A stretch of 64,000 nucleotides of DNA from Lolium rigidum (taxonomy: Eukaryota; Streptophyta; Magnoliopsida; Poales; Poaceae), in contig NC_061514.1 of the NCBI RefSeq assembly GCF_022539505.1, forward strand, positions 335,961,090 through 336,025,089, given 5' to 3'. Below, piece by piece: positions 22,707-35,000 of this stretch (within the stretch, counting starts at the first letter, position 1; the number at the start of each line of letters is the position of its first letter). Below the pieces are notes generated by a model. That model searched no databases, had not been told where the DNA came from, and saw only the letters and a list, made by a program, of their open reading frames with translations. A program made the position numbers and the translations under genes.

Positions 22707-23679
22707 GAGCATCTCTAGCAGATACGCCAATCCGCAAACCGCAAACACGCGGATGCAGGCCGAGAAAAACGCGATTTTGCAGGCTAAAAAAAGCTGTAAA
22801 CCTGTAAACTAAACTGCAAATCAATGTTTTTGCACATTTCAACACAAATGTTTGACATAGTTCATTTCAAATGCACAAAATAACCGAATAAAACATAAAA
22901 ATTTAAGAGTTTTGAATAGCAAACAAATCAACAATAATCCTTATTACAACAATAGTTCAAATCCGAATAAATGGGAATGTTTGAATCATACATCAAATAA
23001 ATGGGAAAAATGTTCATCAATGGCCATGCAACATCCAATTGTGCTGAATAAGATCAAGCTGCTCGTCCATGTCGCCGTCGAGCAGCTCGTCCATGTCGGA
23101 GTCGGAAGAATCCGACGAATCTTCCATCAAATACATGGCGGCGGCGCTGAACGGCATCTACACAGGCGGCGGCGAATGAGGGACGAAAACGCCGGCGAAA
23201 GACCACGAATTCAGCGGGCGGCGGGCGACATACCTTGCGACGGCGGCGGCAGCCGATTCGCGGTCAAATATGACCGATTGGGTCGCGGACGACCTGCTGC
23301 AAGTGGGGAATCGATGTGGCGAGGCGGCGGCGCGTCGGCGGCGGTATTCCTAGGCGACGAGGAGGGCGGACGCGGCCGGGATCTCGGGCGGCGCGCGGCG
23401 GCGGCGGCGATGCGCGCGGAAAGGGCGAGATGAAACTTCCTTGGCGCCGGATTTTTCTCTCCCAACTCACGCCTTGCACGCGATGCAGATCGATTTGCAT
23501 CCGGCCGCGAAACCTACAAAGATGTAGGTTTGGCGAGGGCGGAAACCGGCGCCTGCAAAAATATTTGCAGGTTTGCCCGATATGTGGGATCTGCTCGGGG
23601 TGTTTTTTTTGGCCCAAAACTGCAAACGAGCGGTTATTATGCAGTTTTGACAAATATACCGTATCTGCTAGAGATGCTG
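22707..23679. mobile_element. PIF/Harbinger-type non-autonomous element 1
   Basis: The left end is GAGCATCTCTAGCAGATAC and the right end in reverse complement is CAGCATCTCTAGCAGATAC. TAA flanks both sides (22704-22706 and 23680-23682), as for PIF/Harbinger elements. It is 973 bp long. It contains a 46-codon acidic frame on the minus strand, but no DDE transposase. Confidence 0.85.
23017..23157 (-). pseudogene. 46-codon acidic ORF, probable transposase N-terminal remnant
   Basis: The frame starts MPFSAAAMYL and continues MEDSSDSSDSDMDELLDGDM, then ends HGH. Ser/Asp-rich MDELLDDD-type starts are typical of grass Harbinger transposases, and the location inside a Harbinger-type element fits. Everything catalytic is missing. 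The family call is an inference; a chance frame is possible. Confidence 0.4.
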
Positions 23680-23694
23680 TAAAGACGAGTGTAA

Positions 23695-24709
23695 GAGCAT
23701 GTCTAGCAGGCCCCTCATATTTCTGCCCCGTATCCCACCGCTTTTTCGCCCCGTATCGAAAAGTTGCTAACGGAAGAGCCATTCCGTCTAGCAGACCCCG
23801 TATTTCGCCCCGTATTTTCAAAAATAAAAACCCCGGGAAGTTCAATTTCATTGATCATACTACGGATCATACATACGGATCAACGATTCTACATCCAGAA
23901 TGCGCGATCCTACTCGGGGAGGTCGACTAGGTACGAGTCCGCCTCCGCCTCCCGCAACTCCGCCTCCTTCGCGGCGGCGATGGCCGCCGCCACCTCTTCC
24001 TCCTCCGCCCTCTTCCTCTTGGCGTCGTGTTTGAGGAACTCGTCGTAGCTCCTTCAACAAGTCGGGGCCTCCTCCTCATCGCCGGCGAGCGGAGCTCCTC
24101 CGCGGCCGGTGCTCCCGCTGCTCCAAGCCTCCTTCGCCCAGCGGCGGCGCTCCCAGTCCGGCGCGCCACTCGTCGAACTTGGGCCCGCTCATCGGCTTCA
24201 TTGGCGGATCCTCGTTGTACCAGCGCCCGCCCGCCGCGAAGTCAACGAGCTTCGGCGGGACGTACGCGGCGCCGGCGTACCTGCAGGCCAAACGCCGGCT
24301 CCCGGCGGCGGATCTCTTGCATTGGCGCCGCCACGCATCCTCCACGTTGTCCGGCGAGCGGGATCGCTTCGATCCGCTCGCCGGCGAGGCGGTACTGCGG
24401 CGGCGGGAGTCCATGCAGGTGGCGGCGGGTGGAATGCGGCGCGGGGGAGCGGCTAATTGCTCGCCGGAGCAGGAGGAGGAGGCGGCGGCGCACGGCGGAG
24501 CTAGGGTTGCGAGTGAGGGGTTAACCCCTCACTCGCACCTGCGCCCAGCATAAATAGTGGGCGGAGGGGCCGATTTCCTGGGCCCCGTATTCCGCCGAAA
24601 CGGGCGGCCCGAATACGGGGCCTGCTAGACGGCCCAAACCGCGCCTGCCCCGTATGTCGCCGGAATTTTACGGGGTGGGCGGGTTATAAGGGGCCTGTTA
24701 GACCTGCTC
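23695..24709. mobile_element. PIF/Harbinger-type non-autonomous element 2
   Basis: The left end is GAGCATGTCTAGCAGGCCCC and the right end in reverse complement is GAGCAGGTCTAACAGGCCCC. TAA flanks both sides (23692-23694 and 24710-24712). It is 1,015 bp long, and lies only 15 bases from element 1. It carries a GC-rich broken coding sequence on the minus strand and no transposase. Confidence 0.88.
23929..24414 (-). pseudogene. Frameshifted protein gene carried by Harbinger-type element 2
   Basis: From ATG 24414 a Ser/Arg-rich frame continues for 112 codons and includes YVPPKLVDFA and PPMKPMSGPKFDEW. After a frameshift near 24,150 and an in-frame TGA near 24,056, another frame has protein-like character: SYDEFLKHDAKRKRAEEEE, then AKEAELREAEAD and a stop after VDLPE near 23,929. 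The two parts look like one former gene. It is not recognised by name. A TAAC-rich leader lies at 24,520-24,540. Confidence 0.5.
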
Positions 24710-24712
24710 TAA

Positions 24713-26700
24713 GAGTGTTGAATGCACATTCGCTCGATAGCACAAGACGTGGCCACTTCCCTAGTTCACTGGCTATTGGCTACCACGAGATGGGCCATGG
24801 GGGTATCGATGAGTGACGCGCTTCACTAATGTCACTATAACCACCTTATTACGAGTTGTGTTTTTGTACCTACATAGTGGATTCATGCCATTCAGAACGC
24901 GATACACCGCCAGGTTTGCACGGCAGACCCATGGTTAATTACCACCTGCCAGCTTTTTCGAGAAAATGCAAAGCTTGCATTTTATTGCATTATTTGGAAA
25001 ACCAATTTTATAAGCCTAAGACAGGATCTCGCCGAACGGCCAAAAAACATAAATTACAACAAAAGCCACCAAACTACCATCGAACTAGATGCCATCGAAG
25101 CAAGTGCACAAGATGTGACAGGTTCGCAAATCCTACAAAGGATGGCAAGCCGACAACAAAGTGGACTACCCTCACATTTCAGGGATGTACTCGCCACGCA
25201 AGGGGTAGCCTCAAACCCCCACTATGATATCCAGATGGTGTGGGCCATTCAGCGGGGTGGGGGGGGGGGGGGGAGATGCCCCAATGGCCTCTTTTCGGGG
25301 TGGTGCCTTGGTTGTTGTGATCGTCAACTCTGCGATCGGGTGGGCTAGTGGTGATGTGTCCATGGTGGCATTGTGTTGTCATGCCTACCATAGGCTATAT
25401 CCTGGCACCGTGGTGGTGTCGATAACTAGCTAGGTGGTGTAGGAAGATTGGACCTCCGCCGTCCAGTTCTGCCGGTGGACGTGGAATGTCGGTCAGCGCA
25501 TCGTCATGGTGATGCTAGTGGTGGTCGACGCCCCTCTCCTTCCTCGGAGTTCCTCTCCTCTCAGAGGTGGTGGCTCAAGCTAGCGGCTAGCCTTGTCCCC
25601 CATGTCCAGCTCCGGCAACATCGGGGGCACGATGAATGGCCAGGGTGAACGCTTTGCTCGGTGACGAGCGATGCTGACCACGGTGATGCTTGCAGGTGCC
25701 GTTTACTTTCTGGAGGCGTGTTCATGTCCTTCAACCTGCCTTCCATCCCCTCCGATGTCGGGGAAACCCAAGGTCTGGTCCACTAGATAGGTGACGGCAC
25801 CACGGTGTCATTATCTTCTTGAAGACATTGTCTTCGCCATTTGGGGCGGGGGGGGGGGTTCAGCATGTTGAGAGTGGGGCAATGTGTTGTGGTGCCGATG
25901 TTAGCCGCTACCATAGGCTTGGGCTTCCGAGGCTGAATGTACGACATGGTGTGCGGTTCTTGGTTCACGCCTTCCCTGAGTCTGTCAGGACCTCCCTTCT
26001 TCTCTCTGAATCATTTAAGCGCATGTTGGTCCGAGTTACCTTTGAGTCAAGGTCGAGCTTCATTGGTGTCTTGTTTGGTTCATGATGCGGTCCGGAAAAC
26101 CATGTTCTCTTTCTCCTCGCCATTTGTTGTTGGATGTTGGGCAATGTTGGTCGTTTATCATCTAGTGTATAGATGGTGCTTTTTTTTTGCCGCTTAGCAA
26201 TGTATCATGGTGTGTGTGCGTGCGTGTGTGCGCACTTGGCGTTATATCGGCCGCCCTGGCACGTCTTCTGTATAATTAATACAACTTGCAGGTTCGTTCC
26301 TCGAAAAAAGAATGAGACTAGGAGAGCCGAGCCTGCACAAGGCAATTACATGCGAGTCCTAGCTAGATTGAATCATAGAACTTGCTATTAGTATGGATCT
26401 ACCTAAAACTGTAATATATCTGGATATATTTATATTAATTAGTGATAACTAATATAAATCGGAGGGAGTATATCAGTTGTATATATTCTATCTAACATTT
26501 AGACTGCAATAACGCATGGGTGATGAAGGGCAACATTGAGAAGACCGAGATACCGTGGGTAACCGTTAGAATGCAATAACGCATGGGTTCCTAATGCGCG
26601 CACTGAAGGACGCTGCACGCGCACACTCGATATACCCAAGCACAAAGACGTGGCGGGTTGTCATCTTTTGCTCTTCCTTAGCTAGCTACCACGAGGTGAG
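24713..26700. other. Repetitive DNA with LINE-like tail and duplicated segment
   Basis: The 24,713-24,900 part resembles 26,600-26,790 (gacgtggc, ctaccacgag, cattcag phrases), an old duplication. Between 24,950 and 26,310 the sequence resembles degraded retroelement 3' DNA: an A/T-rich tail at 26,265-26,311 followed by cctcgaaaaaag is reminiscent of the polyadenylated ends of grass non-LTR elements. G runs (14 at about 25,257-25,273; 9-10 near 25,848) are present. No gene is supported. A partial Stowaway-like end (cggagggagta) lies at 26,460. Confidence 0.4.
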
Positions 26701-27430
26701 GTGGGCGGGTGTCCATCAGCTTCAATAATATCACCCTTGACAATTTTTGAGCTTTTGTGCCTACGGGATGTGGATTGCCATTCAGAGGTACAGGTAGTCT
26801 CTCTCATAATTGTGGTTCTCAAGTTGGTAGCTGGGATCGATCATCACAGATATTACAAATTTTATCTGCTGCTCTCCTTTTTTTTCGAGATGGGGTTCTT
26901 CCCAACCTCTGCATCAATCGATGAACACAGCTTGTTTTATTATGAAGTCGTAAGTACGTTAAGCTATCCTTAACTAAACCCAGTAACTTCAAGCTCTTCC
27001 AGTAGCGATTTACTAGTTCTTACAACTTCTGAACTCGATACCAGTCCACACGAAGGGATTGGTTCTTTCGCCGAATGAACGCTGTCTTTGCTCCGTGTCC
27101 ATATCACATTGATGATCCCATGCATATACAGTAGACAGCGCTGAAGGAAAAAAGATGGTCTGAACTCAGAATGGCATGCGACGAACAACTAAAATCCTGG
27201 GAAAACTGAAGTGGTGAATGTTATCGTTCATGTAACATTAACCGAAAGGGAGTGAGCAAAACGAATGTTTGCACCGAAGTTAGTTCAGAAGAAAAAGTCA
27301 GAAAGAGACATTTTTAAGATAAGAAAATCTTAGGGAAAACCAAACAATATAGGTACTTCATAATCAAATATCTCAACCGATGGTGCAACTTCTGGGAAAA
27401 CCATCATCAGTAGAAGGTCATCAACAACAT
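26701..27430. other. Old duplicated segment, copy B
   Basis: 26,731-26,790 matches 18,811-18,880 and 32,541-32,606. 26,795-26,885 matches 44,640-44,720 (the acaaattttatctgctgctc phrase). 26,976-27,005 (caagctcttccagtagc) matches 47,920-47,940. No gene is recognised; a frame at 27,188-26,970 (minus) has no domain. Confidence 0.55.
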
Positions 27431-27439
27431 GCAGAATCT

Positions 27440-27525
27440 CTCAACTCAACCCCCAGAATCTCGACCAGGCCACACGCACAAACTCCATTACAAAAACACA
27501 CATAACAAAAGAAAACTTAGCTTTT
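27440..27525. repeat. Recurring block (copy B of three)
   Basis: It contains ccagaatctcgaccaggcc, acaaactccattacaaaaac and cataacaaaag, matching the blocks at 22,190 and 42,375 in order and orientation. Confidence 0.75.
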
Positions 27526-28946
27526 AAACGCGCTTCTCCTCCATGGATGACGCGGCCTCTGACCTCTCTCTCCTCCACGCGACGCGCGGACGGCAGCGCT
27601 CCTCTCTCCTGCGAACATATTAGGGGAGGTTAGACGGCAAGGACGACGGGGGAGGTTAGATGGCGCGCGCGGAGGCGATCAGAGGGCGGGCGGCGACGGC
27701 TTACCTGCGAGAACGGTGGCGGCAATTCCTCCTCTGCGAATGGCAGACACGCAGAGAAGATGAAGTGCGGACGTCCCGGATTGTGGTTCGAACCGGAAGA
27801 GGAGGAGGCGGCTTTTATACCCCATGACCTCTAGTCCCGGTTGGTGCCTCCAACCGGAACTAAAGAGTCTTTGCGTCTGGCTGGAGCCACCAACCGGGAC
27901 TAAAAGTCCCACCTTTAGTCCCGGTTGGTGGCTCCAACCGGGACTAAAGACATTTTTGGCCACCGGAGCAATCCACACGGGCAAAAGATCTTTAGTGCAC
28001 CAACCGGAAGCAAAAAAATGTTTCTTTTTGGTTTTTTGTTTTAAATATTTAAGAAGTGTTTTGTATATCAATTTAAATAACTTCTTCATACTTTTCATTA
28101 TGACAAAACTTTCAACATGAAAAGTGATTAAATTTGGATAAGTAATCCAAAAACATTTTCTGTTTCCTAAAATAATTAATCCAACTATTCAAACTATTAA
28201 CTATTTTTCCATTTTCAATTAAAAATGCATTAGCTCATATCTTTGCATATTTTATAATCTGACAAAAAAATTCAACAGGAAAAGTGTTTGAATTTGGATA
28301 AGTAATCCAAACAAAATTCTATTTTCTAAAATAATTATTCTAACTATTCAAACTATTAACTATTTTCCCATTTTCAATTAAAAATCCATTATTCTTTTGC
28401 ATATTTTATAATCTTACTAAACTTATAACATGAAAATTGCTTGAATTTGAATTTGGGTTGCTAGAGTTGGTGGTGAAGATTAGACTTTAGGGTTAGGATT
28501 AAGATTTAGGGTACCGGTTCTCCTCCCATTATACATACAGTTACATAAAGGTTTTAAAGCCTTGTTGGTGGATTGCTCGGAAAGTATTCTCATGACATAA
28601 AGGTTTAATACATTACATACAGTTACATAAAACATATAATACATTACACATCACCAACATCCACATCTAGTGTTGGTGTTTTCCTCTGCACCATAACCAT
28701 GAAGCATCTTCCTTATTTAGCGGGATGCTTGGGTCACTGTTCAGTGATGGAATTTCATTAAACATATCAATCTTCATACATGTCTATTTTTTCCTACACT
28801 CACACGATGTTTCTTTTATGTGGCGCTTTAGCTCATCGTATGATGTATTTGTTATCTTATTTTTACCGGTAGACATGTCCTTCACATACAAAACTGAGCC
28901 ACATCTTTGGCTAGATCGAATGATTCGTCTCTCTACTCAAGATTGT

Positions 28947-31900
28947 TGAGATCCACTATTTTCATTCCATATAACTTGTCTATCTGAACTCCGCCTCCCA
29001 CCAGCTTGATCCATTTGCACCGAAACAATGGAACCTTAAAAGAAGGTCCATAGTTGAGCTCCCATATCTCCTCTATGTAGCCATAATACGTGTTCTTTTA
29101 GCCATTATCGTTTGTTGCATCAATGCGGATACCATTATTTGGGTTGCTGCTCTTTTTATCTTGGGTGATCATGTAAAATGTATTCTCATTTATCTCGTAC
29201 CCTTGATAAGTCAATATAGTCCAAGATGATGTCCTAGCCAACATGTATAGCTGAACTCCAACAATATTGTCATTCATGAGATGTGTTTGCAACCAAGCAG
29301 CGAAAGTCGCCAAGTGTTCACGTGTAATCCAATCGTTAGACTGCCCCGGGTTTTCGGAGCGTACAATATCCTTGTGTTCCTTGATATATGGAGCCATCAA
29401 GGTGAAACTTTGTAGAACTGTGTAGTGTGCTTGAGTAAAAGAATGTCCGTCCATACTTATCATTGATTCTTTCCTAGCATGTTTTTTTCCACCCAGTCTC
29501 CCCTCATGCCTTGATTCAGAAACACCAATCGGCTTAAGGTCAGGAATAAAGTTAACACAAAACTCAATGACCTCCACTGTTCCATAGCCCTTGGAGATAC
29601 TTCCTTCTGGCCTAGCACGGTTACAAACATATTTCTTTAAGACTTCCATGAACCTCTCGAAAGGGAACATATTGTGCAGAAATACAAGACCGGGAACTTT
29701 AATCTCTTCGACTAGGTGAACCGGGAGGTGCGTTAGAAGGCCGGTGGAAACACCAGCTCAAAACTGACAAGATATTGGACCACATCATTATGTAACCTTG
29801 GTAGACTTTCTAGAATGATTATCTTCTGAGAAATTGCATTGAGGAATGCACATAACTTCACAATGAGTACTCGAACATTATTAGGTAGAAGCCCTCTCAA
29901 TGCAACTCGAAGCAATTGCGTCATAAGTACGTGGCAGTCATAAGACTTTAAGTTTCAGAACTTTTTCTCTGTCATATTATTATTCCCTTTATATTCGACG
30001 AGAAGCCAAACGGGACCTTGATAGTGCTCAAGTATTCAAAAAATATTTCCTTGTCTGTTTTGGCAAGAGCGTAGCTGGAGTAATGAAGTCATTTATCCGT
30101 ATCGTTCTTTGGATGCATGTCGTCTCGTGCTTTCATACATTGTTGGTCCTCCCGTGCTTCTGGTGTATCTTTTGTCTTCCCATACACGTCCAGGAAGCCT
30201 AGAAGGTTCACGCAAAGATTCTTCGTCATGTGCATCACGTCGATTGAAGAGCGGACTTCTAGTACTTCCCAATAGGGTAGCTTCAAAAATATGGGAATGG
30301 TGTTTTGGCACATGGGAGCATATGCTCCCTTTATTTTGAAATGCATGTTACATATATTTTGAAATTTCAAAAAATTGAAAAGAAAAATTCGAACGTACAT
30401 CTTCACGTGCTACGCGCTCACAAATTTGTTTCATAAAAATCCGACTTGTCGTGTGACGTGTGTAAAAAAGACAAAATTCAATGCTGAAAATAAGGCTTTT
30501 CAGGAGATAAATTTTTACAGACCACAAAACATATTGGTTCCTCGCGAAACTTGACGAAAGTACGTATATTGTGGAGATGTACATGTAGAATTTTTTGTCA
30601 AAATTTTTCGACATTTCAAAATATAATTTTTTGATAGAGGGAGCATATGCACCCGGGAGCCGAATTGAATTTCCGCAAAAATATAGATTTCTTCCACATG
30701 GGCGCGTGTCTGGCATCATCATTCGGAACAGATTGTCCGCGAGGACTATTTCCAAAAATTACTTCTAGATCCTTGACCATACCAAATACATCATCACCAG
30801 TATGGCGAGTAGGCTTCTTCCGGTGATCTGCCTCACCTTTGAGGATTTGAAATGCTTGCCTTTCTTTCTTACGGCATGATTCTTCGGAAGAAATCGACGA
30901 TGCTCAAGGTATACAACCTTCCTAGATTTATCCAAATATATACTATCAGTTTCATCTAAACAATATGTGCATGCATTGTATTCCTTGTTTGGCTGTCCTG
31001 AAAGGTTGTTGAGAGCATGCCAATCATTGATGGTTACGAAAAGCAACGCTCGTAGGTCAAATGACTCCTGTTTGTGCTCATCCCACACACGTACACCATT
31101 TTTTGCCCACAATTGTATAAGTTCTTTAACTAATGGTCTTAGGTACACATCAATATCGTTGCCTGGTTGCTTCGGGCCTTGGATGAGCACTGGCATCGTA
31201 ATGAACTTTCGCCCCATGCATAACCAAGGAAGAAGGTTATAGATACATAGACTTACATGCCAGATGCTATGACTACAGCTTTCCTCCCGAAAGGATTCAT
31301 GCCATCTGTACTTAGACCAAACCTTAAGTTTCTTGCGTTATCTGCAAAGTCCGGGAACACTCTCTCGATTTTCCTCCAATGTGACCCATCGGCGGGGTGT
31401 CTCAATATCTCGTCTTTTTACGGTCTTATTTGTGTCATCACATCAACATCGCATGTTTTTTTTGTTTCTGAACAGACGTTTCAACTGTGGTATTATAGGA
31501 GCATACCACATCACCTTGGCAGGAACTTTGTTCCTTGGGCGCTCGTCCTTAACATCACCAAGATCATCTCGTCTAATCTTATACCGTAATGCAATGCACA
31601 CCGGGCATGCATCCAAATTCTCATACTCCTCACCGCGGTAAAGGATGCAGTCATTAATGCATGCATGTATCTTCTGCACATCTAATCCTAGAGGGTAGAC
31701 AACCTTCTTCGCTTCATATGTACTGGCGGGTAATTTGTTACCCCTTGGAAGCTCCTTCTTCATTATTTTCAGCAACTTTTCAAATCCATTATCAGTCACA
31801 CCGTTCTCAATAATTATAGCTGGGCATGAAACCGGACTGAAGCAGGTGGATGTGAAGGATGTCCGAGGAAGAGTAACCCTTCTTATTCTCACACACAACA

Positions 31901-32049
31901 CATGGACAACACATAAAACCTCCCCATTTGTTTTCCACGGTCAGACGGAGAAAACTTTTTAGGCCCTCAATGTACTCGTCACTGCGTCGGTTAACGTACA
32001 TCCATTGCCAACTCATCTGCATTATACCATTAAGTACATCAAAAACCAT
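28947..32049 (-). pseudogene. CACTA TNP2-like transposase remnant
   Basis: In order along the minus strand: an N-terminal zone with WMY, EYIEGLKSFL and CCPCVVC (32,030-31,870), then a transposase_21-type segment with YPLGLDVQKIHACINDCILY, CPVC and RNKVPAKVMWYAPIIPQL (31,800-31,450). Next is the catalytic-region segment PVLIQGPKQPGNDIDVYLRP with ACTYCLDETD (31,200-30,900), DDARHAPMW (30,690), and EVLEVRSSIDVMHMTKNLCV (30,285-30,220). Last is the DUF4218 segment with SYDCHVLMTQLLRVALRG (29,950-29,880) and FPFERFMEVLKKYVCNRARP (29,670-29,600). Frameshifts separate the blocks, an in-frame TGA replaces a codon before NLKSYDC, and a 383-bp MITE interrupts it. It is non-functional. Confidence 0.85.
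30293..30675. mobile_element. MULE-type MITE inside the CACTA transposase
   Basis: The 9-bp target duplication CAAAAATAT lies at 30284-30292 and 30676-30684. The inverted ends match over about 37 positions with gaps, the inner part being GCATATGCTCCC on both sides (left at about 30318, right in complement). It interrupts the transposase between the MWKKSIF-like and LPYWEVLEV segments. It is AT-rich and non-coding. Confidence 0.9.
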
Positions 32050-32540
32050 TACATAACATCATGAATAATGAAGCGATGTACATCAACACATGCATTTTAT
32101 CAATGACAGATGAAAGGATAAAGTTGTTAACCTCAATCGAAAAAGAAAAAAAGGAGGAGAAAGCTTAAGTGTGGCTCAAGCACTTCATATCATATTTGTT
32201 TTGTGTGAACTCAAGTGGCGACATGCTTTGAGCCATTTCATCGAACAACTCACATAAGAAGAGAAAGCCAACCAACATACACCTCTTGTGATTGGAAGGA
32301 AAAAAAACTAAGTGTGGCTCACAACCTTGGACAGGGCTAGGTTATATATAGAGATGGACCTTTAGTCCCGGTTGGTGATGTTGGTATCACTATACGGAAC
32401 TAAAAATCCCGATCGAACCGGAACTAGAGGTGGTTGCGCGTTCTAATAGTCCCAAATCAAATCACGGCCGGGAATAATACTCCTTATAGCTCCAAACAAA
32501 AGATCCGTTTTCTACTAGTGTAATGTCTACTAGTGTAATG

Positions 32541-32820
32541 TCACCCTTGACATCTTGTGAGCCTTGGTGCCTACACTCTACAGGGTGCATTGACATTCAG
32601 AGGTATATGTCGGGTTTACACTGCAGGTGACCCTCAGACGGATGGACGGATGGTTAGTTACCAGCTGCTTCGGTGAGACCAACTAAGGTTAATTAGTCCG
32701 TGTCCAGCAGTTTGCTCACCCGCGCAACTCACTATGTACCGTCCACCAGCGTTAGATACGATAGCGCCTTTGTGCAACGTACTAATCCTAGGCCTAGCTT
32801 TCCATTCGATCTGAGTAAAT
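32541..32820. other. Old duplicated segment, copy C
   Basis: The phrases tcacccttgacatcttgtga, gcctacactctacaggg and cattcagaggt match 18,811 and 26,731, and accgtccaccagcgtt with the following 60 bases matches 19,070-19,145. No gene. Confidence 0.6.
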
Positions 32821-33729
32821 TATAAGGAGCTACCACAATTGAGGCGAAGTCGACGCATAAGTTGTGCAAATCTTCGGGTAAACAGCATATTAACAGTGGC
32901 TGGTCCAATGTCAGAGCTGATGGCACAAACGGTCATTGACCCTGCCGTTTAGGCACGAGCTGTTCACCCATTTTTTGCAAAAACTAGCATAGTGGCCCTC
33001 GCAATTGCGAGGGTAGCATCTTTATTTATCTTTTTTCTTAGAGGGATGTTCATTGTCTTTACTGTGTCCAGATTATGATGGAAATAAATTTATGATTTTC
33101 TTATATTTATATTTCATGAAAGATAGTACACTTTGTAGCCCCAATTCCCACTAAATAAATATAATCTGGAGAGACCATATTTAATTATCTTTATTTGGTG
33201 AGCAATTGTTAGGAAATTTATAAATAATCTAAATTTACCAGGTGTTTTGTTTTACATGCTATTAAATTGTTATGTAAAATATTTTTTTTTTGATTTGTAC
33301 TTAGTGTGACATATAGATGAAGAAGAATGGTCTATTAGCAACCTAGTTGCTTGTTTGACGCTAACACATTGAAATATTGGGTCGGTTTGGGTCGAAGTTT
33401 TTGTATGGATCCATGCATAATAATTTTCTGAGCTAGGGTTCCCATGGCTCGTTCTTTTTCTTTTCAGCACGAGTTTGGAGAATTCAGCTAGTTTGGTAGT
33501 ATGACATGTGTAGATGTTGGGATCCGAACTATTTGAATTCAGCTTCCTGTATAATTTTTTTTTGAATTTAAGAGGTCAGTTAACCTACAACATGTTACAT
33601 TTTTTTATTACTTTCATACATACGTTCATATTCAAATGGACGTGTAGATGAATCGATTTATTTTAAAGCCTTTAATATATTTTCTTGCCAGAATGTCATT
33701 TTTTTAAATATGCTATGATAGTATTATGC
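32821..33729. other. AT-rich DNA, nothing recognised
   Basis: No coding region or paired termini could be supported. Confidence 0.35.
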
Positions 33730-35000
33730 AGACACATCTAACTTCGGAGTTTTTCAGCTTAGAGTTAGCTTTGCCTACCTATATCTATACTCTGTGCATA
33801 TTTCATCCACGCTAAATCATCTAGCTGGTTTGAGTGCTCGTATAGCATCTAGATTCTTTTTCTTAGCTATCATAATTGTTTTGTCCTAGAAAATAATCAT
33901 TATATGCATATATTTCAAATCTACGCTATTAATATACGTAGTTAATGAAGAGTAATCGGGTCAGATTATTTAGCACATATGGAAGAACACGGTGATTTCC
34001 TTTCTCGCATATATATTGCCTTTCTCATATATATATATGTGCCACCATATCGTTAGATAGTATTAATCGTATGTTGTCATTTCTTTCAAATATATGCCGT
34101 CATATTTTAGGATAGTATCACTCGTATGTCGTGACACGCACACACCCAAATGCAGACACAGCCGCTTCAGAGTGTTATTCTCACCGATCAGCTTAGAGTT
34201 AGCTTCGCGTGCCTATATCTATATTTGGCACGGAAATTCATCCACATAAATCCTGTAGCTAGTCAGAGTGCTTGTTGTATAGTACCCACACTCTTTTTTA
34301 CGTTCTTTAGCGGTCGCTATTGTTCCATCCTGGCAAATACTCCTCATAAATATGTTTTACATTTTCACAATAAATGTTCATAGTTAACAAAGAGTAAATG
34401 GATCGGATTATTTAGCACATGTGGGAAAACGCGGTGGCTTCCTTTTATTCGTATATTGCCTTTATCATATATATGCCACAATATTCTTGGGTAGTATCAC
34501 TCGTATGTCCTGACACACACAAAGCATTTGCTAAAAGCAGACACAGTTAGCTTGAATTTTTTTTTCTCACTGGTAAGTTCGTATTCAGCTTGGTATATCT
34601 ATATATCTCTATTCGACGGAGATTTTATACACATAAATCATCTAGCTGACCTAGGTGCGTGTGTAGCATCCGACTCTATTTCTCATCGTACAACAACACA
34701 CTAACTCGTTTCGTTAGAGGTCACATTGTTCCATTCTGAAACATACTCCTTATGTATATGTTTTAAATCTTCGGTTTCCGAAAAATCGAATTGGTACGAC
34801 AATAGTCTTATGTTTTTAGCTGATCTAGGTGCATGTATAGCATATAGACTCTATTTTTCAACGTACGACAGCCACCGGACTCGTTCGTTAGTGTTCACAT
34901 TTGTTCCGTTCCGAAACATACTCCTTATGCATATATTTTAAATCTCTGGTTTCGGAAAATACGAATTGGCACGACAATAGTCTTACGTTTTTTTATTCCT
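33730..35000. repeat. Degenerate tandem array, unit about 260-415 bp
   Basis: Starts of similar units lie near 33,740, 34,155, 34,540 and 34,800. Shared landmarks are agacacagc, cagcttagagttagcttcg, tatatctatat, catctagctg, tagtatcactcgtatgtc and gttccattc...aatactcctcat. Units have diverged strongly. The last unit is shortened and itself partly duplicated (gaaaatacgaattggcacga versus gaaaaatcgaattggtacga). Confidence 0.7.

Larger units (their letters stand above)
27825..32520 (-). mobile_element. Broken CACTA element with TNP2-type transposase
   Basis: On the minus strand the element starts at 32520 with CACTAGTAGAAAACGG. Subterminal GTCCCGGTTGGTG motifs occur at 32,368-32,382 and, at the other side, in an inverted cluster at 27,830-27,950. 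A degraded TNP2 transposase fills 28,950-32,049. The far terminus (a CACTA on the plus strand near 27.5-27.8 kb) was not found, so the left end is truncated or mutated. The right end is followed by a second tctactagtgtaatg, a 15-base local duplication. Confidence 0.75.

Noticed and set aside
24027..24553. Plus-strand frames in Harbinger element 2
   Set aside because: They are antisense shadows. The minus strand has more protein-like composition and a leader.
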